Source: Saprospiraceae bacterium (lineage in GTDB: Bacteria > Bacteroidota > Bacteroidia > Chitinophagales > Saprospiraceae). From it: a stretch of 64,000 bases of DNA. Both the position numbers and the translations under genes were made by a program. The DNA lies in assembly GCA_019638455.1 (NCBI GenBank), contig JAHBTU010000004.1:124001-188000 (forward strand), given 5' to 3'. This document shows, one piece after another, positions 51,067-59,137 of the stretch; the stretch's first letter is position 1, and every line of letters begins with the position of its first letter. The notes under the pieces were generated by a model, which was given only the letters and a program-made list of their open reading frames with translations, was not told the origin of the DNA and made no database searches.

Positions 51067-51311
51067 TCGCTTGAGTCAAAGTCGTTTTTCATTCCTTCAA
51101 AAAGGTCGGATTCGGGCGTGTCGCCGGTGGCTTTTGCTTTTTGAAATTGCTCTTCCCAGCCCTCTCGCGGCTGTTTTTTGACAGGCCGGAGCACGATGGT
51201 TTGACCCACGAGAGCCATTTCTACTTGTTCTTCAATGCCACAGGCTTGTAGGATGTTGCGCGGAATCAGGATGCCCTGCGAATTGCCGATGCGACGAATA
51301 GGTTGTATCAT
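51054..51311 (-). CDS. mazE: MazE/AbrB-type antitoxin
   Basis: An 85-residue antitoxin with the AbrB/SpoVT swapped-hairpin DNA-binding domain (IQPIRRIGNSQGILIPRNIL, VEMALVGQTIVLRPV) and an acidic C-terminal tail (DTPESDLFEGMKNDFDSSDW) that would wrap around MazF. The gene order antitoxin-toxin with overlap is standard. Autorepression by binding its own promoter is expected from the family. That promoter region is shared with the divergent DinB gene. Confidence 0.9.
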   Translation of the reverse strand: MIQPIRRIGNSQGILIPRNILQACGIEEQVEMALVGQTIVLRPVKKQPREGWEEQFQKAKATGDTPESDLFEGMKNDFDSSDWKW

Positions 51312-51363
51312 ATTTTTGAAAAAGTTATTACAAAGGTATAACCGCTCGAAAATTTTTCCAAAT

Positions 51364-51407
51364 GTAACACAGGTAAATTTTCACCCCAACGGCCTACCCG
51401 ACCTTTG
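51364..51407 (+). promoter_or_regulatory. Shared 44-nt promoter motif, site 2
   Basis: GTAACACAGGTAAATTTTC at the left and CCCGACCTTTG at the right, 29 nt before the DinB-family ATG, as at site 1. The spacing between halves is identical in all three sites. Confidence 0.65.
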
Positions 51408-51435
51408 CCGCATCAAATTCAAAAAATCGCTCCGC

Positions 51436-52038
51436 ATGACAAATAATTCATTCACTGTCAACGAAAACGACGACGAAGACATGAACGCCAAACAAGGGAC
51501 AATCCTCATTGCCGCACAAATGGCCAGCCTGCTCGAGCGCCTCGACGAAGCCACTTTCACGCGCCCTTTGCCGCTGTTTCATGGCAGCACGATTGGGCAG
51601 CACTTCCGGCATATTCTGGAGTTTTATACCTGCTTGTTCGACGGCACGTTGTCGGCGCGGGTGGATTACAGCAGCCGCAAACGCAACCCCGCTTTGAGCG
51701 AAAAACCCCGAGTCGCGCTGGCTGTGCTCGACTACATCGCCGACACGGTGAAACGGCAGGACGAGCATCAGTGGCTCAACGTGGAGAGCGAGTTTTCCGA
51801 CGAAATCGTCGCTCACGTCCAGCGCCCGGTATATATGTCGAGCATGGGACGCGAGTTGCAATACGCTTTTGACCACGCGGTGCATCACCTCGCCATGATT
51901 CGCATGGGTTTAGAAGTTTATTTTCCTGAAATTCAAGTAGATGAGGATTTAGGTGTGGCGCCTTCGACCTTGAAATACAAAAAGGAAGGAAGGAAAATCC
52001 GGCTCGAAGACGTGATGCCGGAGACGACTTACGGGTGA
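51436..52038 (+). CDS. DinB-family (DinB/YfiT four-helix) protein
   Basis: A 200-residue protein. The DinB/YfiT metal site is suggested by His residues in GQHFRHILEFY (about residue 53) and by DHAVHHLAMIRMG near 150. Family members are thiol-dependent or metal-dependent S-transferases or damage-inducible proteins of uncertain activity. The first ~16 residues are acidic and may be trimmed if MNAKQG is the real start, but ATG 51436 fits the promoter spacing. The region just downstream is a toxin gene broken by an IS1-family element. Confidence 0.78.
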   Translation: MTNNSFTVNENDDEDMNAKQGTILIAAQMASLLERLDEATFTRPLPLFHGSTIGQHFRHILEFYTCLFDGTLSARVDYSSRKRNPALSEKPRVALAVLDYIADTVKRQDEHQWLNVESEFSDEIVAHVQRPVYMSSMGRELQYAFDHAVHHLAMIRMGLEVYFPEIQVDEDLGVAPSTLKYKKEGRKIRLEDVMPETTYG

Positions 52039-52158
52039 TTTCACAAATCCAAGGCCGCCCGGAGTTTGTCTTTCTACTGTTCAAAAATCGCGGGGGACAC
52101 ATTGCCCAGTTCGCCGGAAAAAATAGATTTGTCGAGCGTCGCCAGTTTATCCATTTTG

Positions 52159-52928
52159 GGTAGTGTCATTTTGGGGGTGATTTGGTATTTTTGCGTCAAA
52201 CTTTATGAAATGGTATTAGATGTAAAATGCTGCCATAAATGTGGCTCTGAACACATTGTGAAAAACGGGTCGAACGCATCAGGCAATCCGAAGTACAAAT
52301 GCAAGGCTTGCGGCTTCGGCGGGGTGTTTCAAACGCTTCGGAAAAGCGAGGAATTTAAAGAAATGGTCGTCAGGGCGGCCCAAGAACGCAGTTCGTCACG
52401 GGGTCTTGCCAGAACCTTTGGCATCAGTCACCAAACGGCTCTGAGGTGGATAAAAAAAAAGCGCAGTCCCTTCCCGACATCGTGACCACGTTGCTTCCGG
52501 CCAAGAAAAAAGACGTTCTCGAACTGGATGAATTATGGTCTTTTGTCTATTGCAAAGACTTTAAACGCTGGGTTTGGATAGCACTTTGCCGCAGAACACG
52601 TCAAATTGTCTCTTTTTTCATCGGCGACCGAAGCGAACAATCTTGTCGGCGGTTTTGGGAACTGATTCCGCCTGAATATCGAAAATGCCGAACGTTCAGC
52701 GATTTTTGGGAGGCATACGCCGCGGTTATTGATACAGGCAAACACAAGATGGTGGGAAAAGAATCCGGGGAAACTTCTCATGTGGAACGCTGGAACAACA
52801 CCCTTCGCCAGAGAATTTGTCGATTCGTCAGAAAAACGCTATCCTTTTCAAAATCCGATGAAATGCACGAACTGTACCTCCATTTGTTCGTCTACAACTA
52901 CAACATATCACTCATAAAATGACACTAC
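52159..52928 (+). mobile_element. IS1-family insertion sequence
   Basis: About 770 bp. The inverted ends are GGGTAGTGTCATTTT (from 52158) and AAATGACACTACCC (to 52930). The flanking CCATTTTG (52151-52158 and 52929-52936) is an 8-bp target duplication overlapping the element ends. It carries insA/insB-type frames. Confidence 0.9.
52210..52922 (+). CDS. IS1-family transposase (InsA-InsB, -1 frameshift)
   Basis: The first frame (from ATG 52210) is an InsA-like zinc-finger/HTH protein: CCHKCGSEHIVKNG, YKCKACG, then RTFGISHQTALRWI. The second frame (InsB-like) holds the DDE domain: LELDELWSF, SDFWEAYAAVI, ETSHVERWNNTLRQR. The switch occurs in a run of nine A followed by G (52452-52461), where A AAA AAG is in the InsA frame. 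A -1 slip gives KKAQSLPDI. IS1 transposase is known to be made by -1 frameshifting. The whole frame looks intact. Confidence 0.88.
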
Positions 52929-53178
52929 CCATTTTGAACACAGAGGATTTTTTCAAACCCGTCAGCCCAAAATCAGGGTGAGTGTCCGGCAAGATGAAAT
53001 CCGTAGCAGAAGGATAGGGCGGAGTGGCCGAAGAAATGAAAGCCACGATAACATCGGGGTCAGCAGGGTCAACTTTGGAAACAACGACGGCTGGCCGCCG
53101 CTTCGAGGCGCTCAAATCAGTAAAAGGAAATTTCGTGAGAACGATAGTGCCTCTGTCCATAAGCGCGGGACGAAGAAT

Positions 53179-53418
53179 TTAGTATTTCACTTTGAGGTCA
53201 GAATCGGCATAAATGTCCTCTTCTTCTGAAGCCAAAAAGTCGAAAGCTGGGTTTTCCGCATAAAGGGCATGGAGGTTTTTGGCCTCGAGCGGCGTTTCCT
53301 CGTCGCCGTTGTCAGGATAGTCGAGGAAAATCACAATCACTTGCTGTGGCTTGCTGATGTTCAACTCTTTAGAGAGTTTCAGTTTTTGACCGTCGTATAT
53401 GGCTCTGACACTAAGCAT
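53179..53418 (-). CDS. Putative antitoxin partner of the disrupted PemK-like toxin
   Basis: A 79-residue protein. Its N-terminal beta-hairpin (MLSVRAIYDGQKLKLSKEL) resembles small AbrB/DUF-type antitoxins, and the C-terminal half is strongly acidic (ASEEEDIYADSDLKV), suited to masking a basic toxin. It ends 18 bp before the toxin start on the same strand, in antitoxin-toxin order. With the toxin split by the IS1 element it is now probably an orphan antitoxin. Confidence 0.7.
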   Translation of the reverse strand: MLSVRAIYDGQKLKLSKELNISKPQQVIVIFLDYPDNGDEETPLEAKNLHALYAENPAFDFLASEEEDIYADSDLKVKY

Positions 53419-53513
53419 TGTGTTTCATTTTTTTTCAAAGAAAATACCCTCTTGATATTTTTCTACTGCAAAAATACACAAAAAGCCAGTTTGTAAAAAA
53501 GACAAATAAAACC

Positions 53514-55553
53514 ATGATTTCATTCAAAAATACCCACCCCGACTTCAACGAACTGGCTTCGAGAGAGTGGCTCATCGCCAACGGCATCGGGGGTTACGCC
53601 TCGTCCACCGTCGTCGGGGCAAACACGCGGCGCTATCACGGACTGTTGGTGGCTTCGCTCAACCCGCCCACGGCGCGCACCGTCATGGTGTCGAAAGTAG
53701 AGGAATGTATCGTGTTCAACCGCGACTGCGCGTTCGGCCTTTCCTCGAATCAATACCCCGGCGCGGTGCATCCGCAGGGTTTTCAATACTTCAAATTTTT
53801 TGAAAGAAAACCCCTGCCGCGCATGAAATTCGAGGCGCACGGTCACCATTTGCTGAAAACGGTTTTTATGGCGCACGGCTCCAACACGACGGTCGTGGAG
53901 TACGAAAACACGGGCGATTCTACGTTCAAACTGCGCCTCACGCCGCTGTTCGTCCACCGCGATTATCATTCATTGTCGAAGGAAAATTCGTTTGACGACT
54001 ACTGGATGAAGCCGCAAAACGGCTGCTACACACTGTATGCGCATTATGGCGCGCCACCGCTTTTTTTCAATTTTAGTTCGGGCGAATTCGTAGAGAGCCG
54101 TCACTGGTTCAAGAATTTTGAATACAAAAAAGAGCAAGAGCGCGGCCTCGATTTCCGCGAAGATTGTTTTTCGGCTTTCAATGTTGACGTGGTGCTGAAA
54201 CCCGGCGCGAAGGCGCACTTGATTTTTTCTACCGAAGAAAAAATGGCGAAAGCCGACCCGGAACTTTTGAAAATCAAGGAATTGGAACGTCTGGAAAGCC
54301 TTGCGCCGAAAGACTTGGACGACTCGTTTTTGCGGGATTTGATGCTGGCGGGCGAGCAATTTATTGTAAAAAGAAACAACACAGAGGGCTATTCGCTCCT
54401 CGCAGGCTACCACTGGTTCACCGATTGGGGGCGCGACACGATGATTGCCATGCGCGGCCTCACCATCGCCTCCGCTAAACAGGAAATTTCAAAATCCATA
54501 CTCGAAACTTTCCTTCGTTCGACCGACCGGGGGATGTTGCCCAACCGCTTTCCCGACAACCCCAACGACACGGTGGAATACAACACCATCGACGCGACGC
54601 TGTGGCTTTTCGTCGCCCTTTACGAATACCACCAGAAGTTTCAGGATTTGAGTTTCGTGGCCGAGCGCTTCGACACTTTGACCGAAATTTTGGAACATCA
54701 CATCGCGGGGACGCGCTATGGCATCCGCGTCACGCCCGAAGGATTTCTCTCCGGCGGTGAGGGTTTGGCGCAACTGACCTGGATGGATGCCCGCGTCGGC
54801 GACTATGTGGTGACCCCTCGTCATGGCTGCCCGGTGGAGATTCAGGCACTGTGGTTCAATGCGCTACGCATTTACCAGTATTTCGCCGGCACGCTCGGCA
54901 AGCCTTACGAGAAATATCAGGCCATCGGCGACACGCTGTTGACAAATTTCAAAAGATACTTTGTTCGCCCGAATGGTTCTTTGAACGATGTCGTCAAGTT
55001 CAGCGACCAACTTTCCGAAAGTTTGCCGACAGCAGATGCTTCCATTCGCCCCAACCAAATCTACGTCGTCAGCCTGCCGTTTTCCCTGCTCGACAAAGAC
55101 GCGGAAAAGCGCGTAGTGGAGGTGGTTCGCCAACATCTTTTGACCGACTACGGCCTGCGCGCGCTCTCACCCGAACACCCGGATTTTAAGCCGGAATACG
55201 GCGGCGACCCCTGGCACCGCGACACGGCGTACCATCAGGGCACAGTGTGGCCGTTTTTGCTCGGTGAGTACGTCACGGCATTTTTAAAAGTAAACGACTG
55301 GTCGGAAAAGGCACAAAAAGAAGCACTTGCGCTGCTCGAACCTTTGAAAAAGCATTTTTACCAAAACGACTGCCTCCTCGGCATTTCCGAGATTTTCGAC
55401 GGCAAAATGCCGCGCATAGGCAAAGGCACGGTGCATCAGGCCTGGTCGGTTGGCGCGATTTTGAAGACCCTGCTCGACCTGAAAGCCCGCCACAAAAAAG
55501 GCCGCTGCCGTTCGGTGGTTCCTTTCGCTGAAATCAAGAGCATGATTTTTTAG
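53514..55553 (+). CDS. Glycogen-debranching-type amylo-alpha-1,6-glucosidase
   Basis: A 679-residue enzyme of the archaeal/bacterial GDE type. The N-terminal beta-domain (about 1-270) shows LASREWLIANGIGGYASST and RRYHGLLVASL. The (alpha/alpha)6 catalytic domain shows YHWFTDWGRDTMIAMRGL with the catalytic acid region, NTIDATLWLFVAL, and WHRDTAYHQGTVWPFLLGEY. It removes alpha-1,6 branches from glycogen-like polymers in the cytoplasm. ATG 53514 opens on the conserved N-terminus. It may act with the GH63-like glucosidase 5' of it. The TAG stop is the first triplet of repeat locus 4. Confidence 0.92.
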   Translation: MISFKNTHPDFNELASREWLIANGIGGYASSTVVGANTRRYHGLLVASLNPPTARTVMVSKVEECIVFNRDCAFGLSSNQYPGAVHPQGFQYFKFFERKPLPRMKFEAHGHHLLKTVFMAHGSNTTVVEYENTGDSTFKLRLTPLFVHRDYHSLSKENSFDDYWMKPQNGCYTLYAHYGAPPLFFNFSSGEFVESRHWFKNFEYKKEQERGLDFREDCFSAFNVDVVLKPGAKAHLIFSTEEKMAKADPELLKIKELERLESLAPKDLDDSFLRDLMLAGEQFIVKRNNTEGYSLLAGYHWFTDWGRDTMIAMRGLTIASAKQEISKSILETFLRSTDRGMLPNRFPDNPNDTVEYNTIDATLWLFVALYEYHQKFQDLSFVAERFDTLTEILEHHIAGTRYGIRVTPEGFLSGGEGLAQLTWMDARVGDYVVTPRHGCPVEIQALWFNALRIYQYFAGTLGKPYEKYQAIGDTLLTNFKRYFVRPNGSLNDVVKFSDQLSESLPTADASIRPNQIYVVSLPFSLLDKDAEKRVVEVVRQHLLTDYGLRALSPEHPDFKPEYGGDPWHRDTAYHQGTVWPFLLGEYVTAFLKVNDWSEKAQKEALALLEPLKKHFYQNDCLLGISEIFDGKMPRIGKGTVHQAWSVGAILKTLLDLKARHKKGRCRSVVPFAEIKSMIF

Positions 55554-55800
55554 GGTTGATGAGGGTTGATAAAGGTTGATAAAGGTTGATGAGGGTTTAT
55601 GAGGGTTTATGAAGGTTGATGACGTAGAGCACACCGTGATTCATCAACCTTCATCAACCCTCATCAACCTTCATAAACCCTCATAAACCCTCATCAACCT
55701 TCATCAACCCTCATCAACCTTCATCAACCCTCATCAACCTTCATAAACCCTCATCAACCTTCATAAACCTTCATAAACCCTCATAAACCTTTACAAACAT
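55551..55800. repeat. Mirrored tandem array, locus 4 (10-nt units, conserved core)
   Basis: Seven units of GAGGGTTGAT/GAGGGTTTAT type (55551-55620), the core GACGTAGAGCACACCGTGAT (55621-55640), then sixteen complementary units TCATCAACCT/TCATAAACCC (55641-55800). It starts at the stop codon of the debranching enzyme and ends 22 bp before the next start. Confidence 0.95.
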
Positions 55801-55822
55801 TCATTTTCAAACATTCAAAACC

Positions 55823-56368
55823 ATGAAATTCTCACTCATCGCCATCCTCGGCGTAGCCATCGTTGCTGCTCTGAATTCTGCCAGTAAACCTGCTGAACAG
55901 CTTCCAATGAACGAACAACAAACAACTACCAACGAACAACCAAACTTTGGCAACCCGCGCACCAAGCATTTCCGCTTGGACAAAAACCGCGTTGCCATAG
56001 ATGGCTATGACCCGGTTTCGTACTTCAAAGCCGGCGGCCCGAAGAAGGGCAGCGTGAGCCGTGCCTACGACTACGACGGCGTGATTTACTGGTTTGCCAA
56101 TGCCGAAAATCTGGCCGAATTCAAGAAAAATCCGGCCAAATACGAGCCCGTTTGGGGCGGCTGGTGCGGCCACGCGATGGCTCTGCGCGGCGAAAAAGTG
56201 GAAATCAACCCCGAGTGCTACAAAATCGTGAACGGTCGCAACGTGTTGTTTTTCAAAACTTTTTACGCCAACGCCCTGACCAACTGGGAAAAAGAAATCA
56301 AAAAAACGCCCGAAAATACCCTGATGAAGCAGGGCGACGATTTTTGGGGAAAAACGATTGTGAAGTAG
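55823..56368 (+). CDS. Secreted YHS-domain protein
   Basis: A 181-residue protein with a signal-like N-terminus (MKFSLIAILGVAIVAALNSA), a Q/T/N-rich linker (MNEQQTTTNEQ) and a YHS-type domain. The YHS part is AIDGYDPVSYFKAGGPKKGS, IYWFANAENLAEFKKNPAKY, then GGWCGHAMALRGEKVEINP. YHS domains are small and often bind metals (heavy-metal ATPases, copper proteins), but here the Cys is part of GGWCG and the exact ligand is unknown. It probably acts in the periplasm. It lies between repeat locus 4 and a short inverted repeat before the aquaporin gene. Confidence 0.85.
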   Translation: MKFSLIAILGVAIVAALNSASKPAEQLPMNEQQTTTNEQPNFGNPRTKHFRLDKNRVAIDGYDPVSYFKAGGPKKGSVSRAYDYDGVIYWFANAENLAEFKKNPAKYEPVWGGWCGHAMALRGEKVEINPECYKIVNGRNVLFFKTFYANALTNWEKEIKKTPENTLMKQGDDFWGKTIVK

Positions 56369-56445
56369 AAACACAGAGGCACGGAGAGCACAGGGTTTTT
56401 TATCAAATTCTCTGTGTCCTCCGTGCCTCTGTGTTCAAAAAAATA
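56369..56445. repeat. Intergenic inverted repeat before the aquaporin gene
   Basis: AACACAGAGGCACGGAG (about 56370-56386) and CTCCGTGCCTCTGTGTT (about 56419-56435) are perfect complements. The hairpin fills the gap from the YHS stop to 3 bp before the next ATG. Confidence 0.85.
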
Positions 56446-56447
56446 CC

Positions 56448-57185
56448 ATGTTACACGCATTCAAAAACAACTGGCACAACTACCTCATAGAGGCTTGGGC
56501 GCTGGGGATGTTCATGCTCTCGGCCACTTTTTTCGCCGGAATGCTGGGATTACCCGGTTGGCTGGGTCACGGCGTCGAAGAGCCATTCGTGCGGCGCTCG
56601 CTCATGGGCTTGGCGATGGGTCTGACGGCTATCGGCTTGATTTATTCGGGTTGGGGTAAGCGTTCAGGCGCACACATGAACCCCGCTTTCACGCTGACTT
56701 TTTTGTTTTTGAAAAAAATAGACCAGCGCGACGCGGCTTGGTACGTCCTCTTCCAATGTCTCGGCGGCGCGGCGGCTATGTTGTTGTTCAAGAGCCTTTT
56801 TCCCGACTTTATTTCTGCGCCAGAAGTGAATTTTGTGCAAACCCAACCCGGCATCGCGGGTGTGGCAGGCGCGTTCGTCGCCGAGATGCTCATCTCGTTC
56901 GGGCTGGTTTTAGCCGTCTTGTATTCAAGCAATTTTGAAAAAACAGCGCGCTGGACGGGTGTTTTCGCTGGCTGCCTGATTTTTCTCTACATCACGTTTG
57001 AGGACCCGTTTTCAGGAATGTCCATGAACCCTGCCCGGACGCTCGCTTCGGCAGTGGCGGCAGGCAATTTCATGCACTTTTGGATTTACCTGACGGCGCC
57101 GCTGCTCGGAATGTTGGGAGCAGCGAAAGTTTGGAAAACATGGATTTGCCGGAGGGCGGAGTTTAAATGCGGGTATCACGGGTGA
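56448..57185 (+). CDS. Aquaporin/MIP-family channel
   Basis: A 245-residue six-helix channel with both half-helix NPA motifs (AHMNPAFTLTF and MSMNPARTLASA) in the expected halves. The two halves show typical internal duplication. It conducts water or small neutral solutes across the inner membrane; the residues needed to choose between aquaporin and glyceroporin cannot be assigned reliably by eye. The last ~30 residues (WICRRAEFKCGYHG) are unusual, Cys- and Arg-rich. Part of its 3' end is duplicated at 60.2-60.5 kb. Confidence 0.9.
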   Translation: MLHAFKNNWHNYLIEAWALGMFMLSATFFAGMLGLPGWLGHGVEEPFVRRSLMGLAMGLTAIGLIYSGWGKRSGAHMNPAFTLTFLFLKKIDQRDAAWYVLFQCLGGAAAMLLFKSLFPDFISAPEVNFVQTQPGIAGVAGAFVAEMLISFGLVLAVLYSSNFEKTARWTGVFAGCLIFLYITFEDPFSGMSMNPARTLASAVAAGNFMHFWIYLTAPLLGMLGAAKVWKTWICRRAEFKCGYHG

Positions 57186-57194
57186 GCGGAAAGA

Positions 57195-57223
57195 AATCCT
57201 ATTTTTTGAAAAATAGGATTTTT
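57195..57223 (+). terminator. Intrinsic terminator of the aquaporin gene
   Basis: AATCCTATTTTT, loop TG, AAAAATAGGATT, followed by a T-run. Confidence 0.8.
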
Positions 57224-57265
57224 GAGAAGCCAAGGAACCTCTCGCAGGTTAAAGACCGCAAAACT

Positions 57266-57303
57266 GAAAAAGCCGTCACCTCTCTGGCGAGAAATGACGG
57301 CTT
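57266..57303 (-). terminator. Intrinsic terminator of the convergent lipoprotein gene
   Basis: AAGCCGTCA (57270-57278) pairs with TGACGGCTT (57295-57303). The A-run on the + strand gives a U-run for minus-strand transcripts. Confidence 0.7.
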
Positions 57304-57330
57304 CGACGGGTCGGGGCCAATTTTCCTTTT

Positions 57331-57846
57331 TTACCGCCGCATCACAAATTCACAGGAATCAACCACCGGGAATTCGCCGATGTCGGACACGTACAACACT
57401 TTTACCTTGATGCTGCCGTCGCTCTGGAATTTGCCATAAAAACGGGGCAGCCCCCTGATGCCGGGGCTGATGTCGCAGTACCTGTAACTGACGAAGTCGG
57501 TTCCATTGGCAATCGAATCTCCCGATGGAGTTTTGTAGTAACTTAATATTCCCTCTGAAATTGATACACCTGAACCCATGTTGTGCCGGTATCGGACATG
57601 GTCACTTCCAAATTCAATAATTTTGAAAAAGAAGGTGTCCTGACAAGGGCAATCGGGCATGGCCGCGTAGTATTCGTTCGGCGCCAGCTCGCGGCAAACG
57701 CCTTGCGCCTCGAAGCGCCCGTCGGGGCATTCGCATTGGTCGTCAACGGACACATAGCCGTCGGCGCATTTTTTCTTATCGCAAGCTGCGATGCTGAACA
57801 GTATTGCGGCAGCAGTTAAGGGTATGATAAGCTTTGAGAATTTCAT
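57331..57846 (-). CDS. Uncharacterised Cys-rich lipoprotein
   Basis: A 171-residue lipoprotein. The signal MKFSKLIIPLTAAAILFSIA runs into a lipobox AAC, and a short Cys-rich EGF-like stretch (CADGYVSVDDQCECPDGRF, then QGVC) follows the anchor. The rest (about 60-171) is an unassigned beta-rich domain with GSDHVRYRHNMGSGVS and YRYCDISPGIRGLPRFYG. The upstream in-frame extension to 58125 is not used, because the lipoprotein start at 57846 is far better. It lies downstream of the T9SS protein on the same strand. The function is unknown. Confidence 0.78.
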   Translation of the reverse strand: MKFSKLIIPLTAAAILFSIAACDKKKCADGYVSVDDQCECPDGRFEAQGVCRELAPNEYYAAMPDCPCQDTFFFKIIEFGSDHVRYRHNMGSGVSISEGILSYYKTPSGDSIANGTDFVSYRYCDISPGIRGLPRFYGKFQSDGSIKVKVLYVSDIGEFPVVDSCEFVMRR

Positions 57847-57931
57847 GGAAAATGTTTTTTTTGAAAAATGAAACGCATGAAAGAAAGGAAGGAAACGGCA
57901 AGCCAAGCCTGCCGCTTCCTTATCCGAATCC

Positions 57932-59137
57932 TTATTTGAGAATGACTTTGTGCACGGCATGGCCGCACTCGCCCGACATTTGCAGGATGTAAATGCCGGT
58001 GGCTGGAGAAATCCCGCCTTGTTCCATGATAAACTGGCGAACATCGCCCGGCTTCTGAACGTCCTTCCATTGCCGCAGCAAACGGCCGGACAAATCGAAC
58101 AGGCTGATTTGCACTTTTTCATCAATTAAACCCGTGCTGCGGTCGTTTGGCGGGTCAGTCAGGCCATGACTGTCGCAAAGCGGATTGACCGACACAGCCA
58201 TCCAGCCGTACTCTTTCGTGATGGGCACTATCCCCGAAAGCGGGTCGGGGGGCACAGGCCAAGGGCTGAATGCGCCCAGGATGATGCCCACCTCTTTTTT
58301 CAAGTCATCGGTGCTCAAGGGTGCGGTGTCGGACGCCAGCACCCAATTGGCTATCTTTCTGGTGCAGCAATGGTCTTGTTCGCCTCCAAGCAATCCGCCC
58401 GGCACATAGCCCGTGAGGTGAAAGTCGCTGTTGACACGCGACCAACTGAAGAAAGAACGCTTGCCCCCGGCCATCAGGTTGGTGAAACTGAATGCGTAGA
58501 GGTTCACAGGCTTATTTGGCTCAATGTAAATTAGTGTATCGCCTTTGGCCAAGGTAGCCTGCCTCAACTCGCCAGCAGGGCATGCCTGGTCGGAATAAAA
58601 GGGCGTCTGGATGAGCGTTTGGATGCTGTTGGCCAGATTGTTCAGCAGGTTGGTGTATTGCAACCCCGTAGTGTCTGGGACAAAGAAAAACGCTATGTCT
58701 CTGGCTACGTCCACTGCATTGACCCAGAAATCAGTGTTCATGGTCAAATTGCATTCGGCGCTTACGGCCAGCCTGTTGGCCCGCAGCACTTTTGTGTTGT
58801 TCGACCCTTCGTAATGCAGCATCACCACTGCAATGTCCTCGCCTGCCGCCACAGCATTTTTCTGAAACCAACCTTCCGTGTGCCGCTCGGCGTGCACTTC
58901 CAGCTCGGTGTCGTACTCGTAGTATAAAGTGACCGGCTTGCGGCAACCACAGTCTGCAGGCAGCTCTGCGTAGTCGCTGCACAAGAGGTTGTAGCGCAAC
59001 TGCCCCCGCATGGGGCTGATATGCAGCGAATCCGGCATGGTCATCCGCCAACTGCGGTCGGTCGGCCCGGCTTTGGTGGCTTCCATCCACACGCAGTGCC
59101 ACTTGGCGGCGCCTTTCGACTGGCGCACCCACCAGTA
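57932..59137 (-). CDS. C-terminal part of a T9SS-secreted protein, after an in-frame stop
   Basis: This reading continues in the same frame as the gene above it, directly after a TAA (59138-59140): YWWVRQSKGAAKWHCVWMEA and on for about 401 codons. No domain is recognised in the middle (NLLNNLANSIQTLIQTPFYS, RSFFSWSRVNSDFHLTGYV). The end is a T9SS sorting domain (VQISLFDLSGRLLRQWKDV ... SPATGIYILQMSGECG). It has no start codon or signal of its own near the break, so it is unlikely to be an independent secreted protein. Either the gene is broken, the stop is read through, or the base is a sequence error. Confidence 0.7.
   Translation of the reverse strand, partial: YWWVRQSKGAAKWHCVWMEATKAGPTDRSWRMTMPDSLHISPMRGQLRYNLLCSDYAELPADCGCRKPVTLYYEYDTELEVHAERHTEGWFQKNAVAAGEDIAVVMLHYEGSNNTKVLRANRLAVSAECNLTMNTDFWVNAVDVARDIAFFFVPDTTGLQYTNLLNNLANSIQTLIQTPFYSDQACPAGELRQATLAKGDTLIYIEPNKPVNLYAFSFTNLMAGGKRSFFSWSRVNSDFHLTGYVPGGLLGGEQDHCCTRKIANWVLASDTAPLSTDDLKKEVGIILGAFSPWPVPPDPLSGIVPITKEYGWMAVSVNPLCDSHGLTDPPNDRSTGLIDEKVQISLFDLSGRLLRQWKDVQKPGDVRQFIMEQGGISPATGIYILQMSGECGHAVHKVILK

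Larger units (their letters stand above)
52074..53160 (-). pseudogene. PemK/MazF-like toxin gene disrupted by an IS1-family element
   Basis: The 5' part (53160 to 52929) encodes MDRGTIVLTKFPFTDLSASK, RRPAVVVSK, VIVAFISSA and SSVFKM. The remaining codons lie beyond the insertion (52158 to 52074) and read DKLATLDKSIFSGELGNVSP and AIFEQ-stop. Removing 52159-52928 plus one copy of CCATTTTG restores a single frame of about 102 codons. As it stands the protein is cut after FKM and gains a few IS-encoded residues. The upstream partner at 53179-53418 is intact. Confidence 0.85.
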
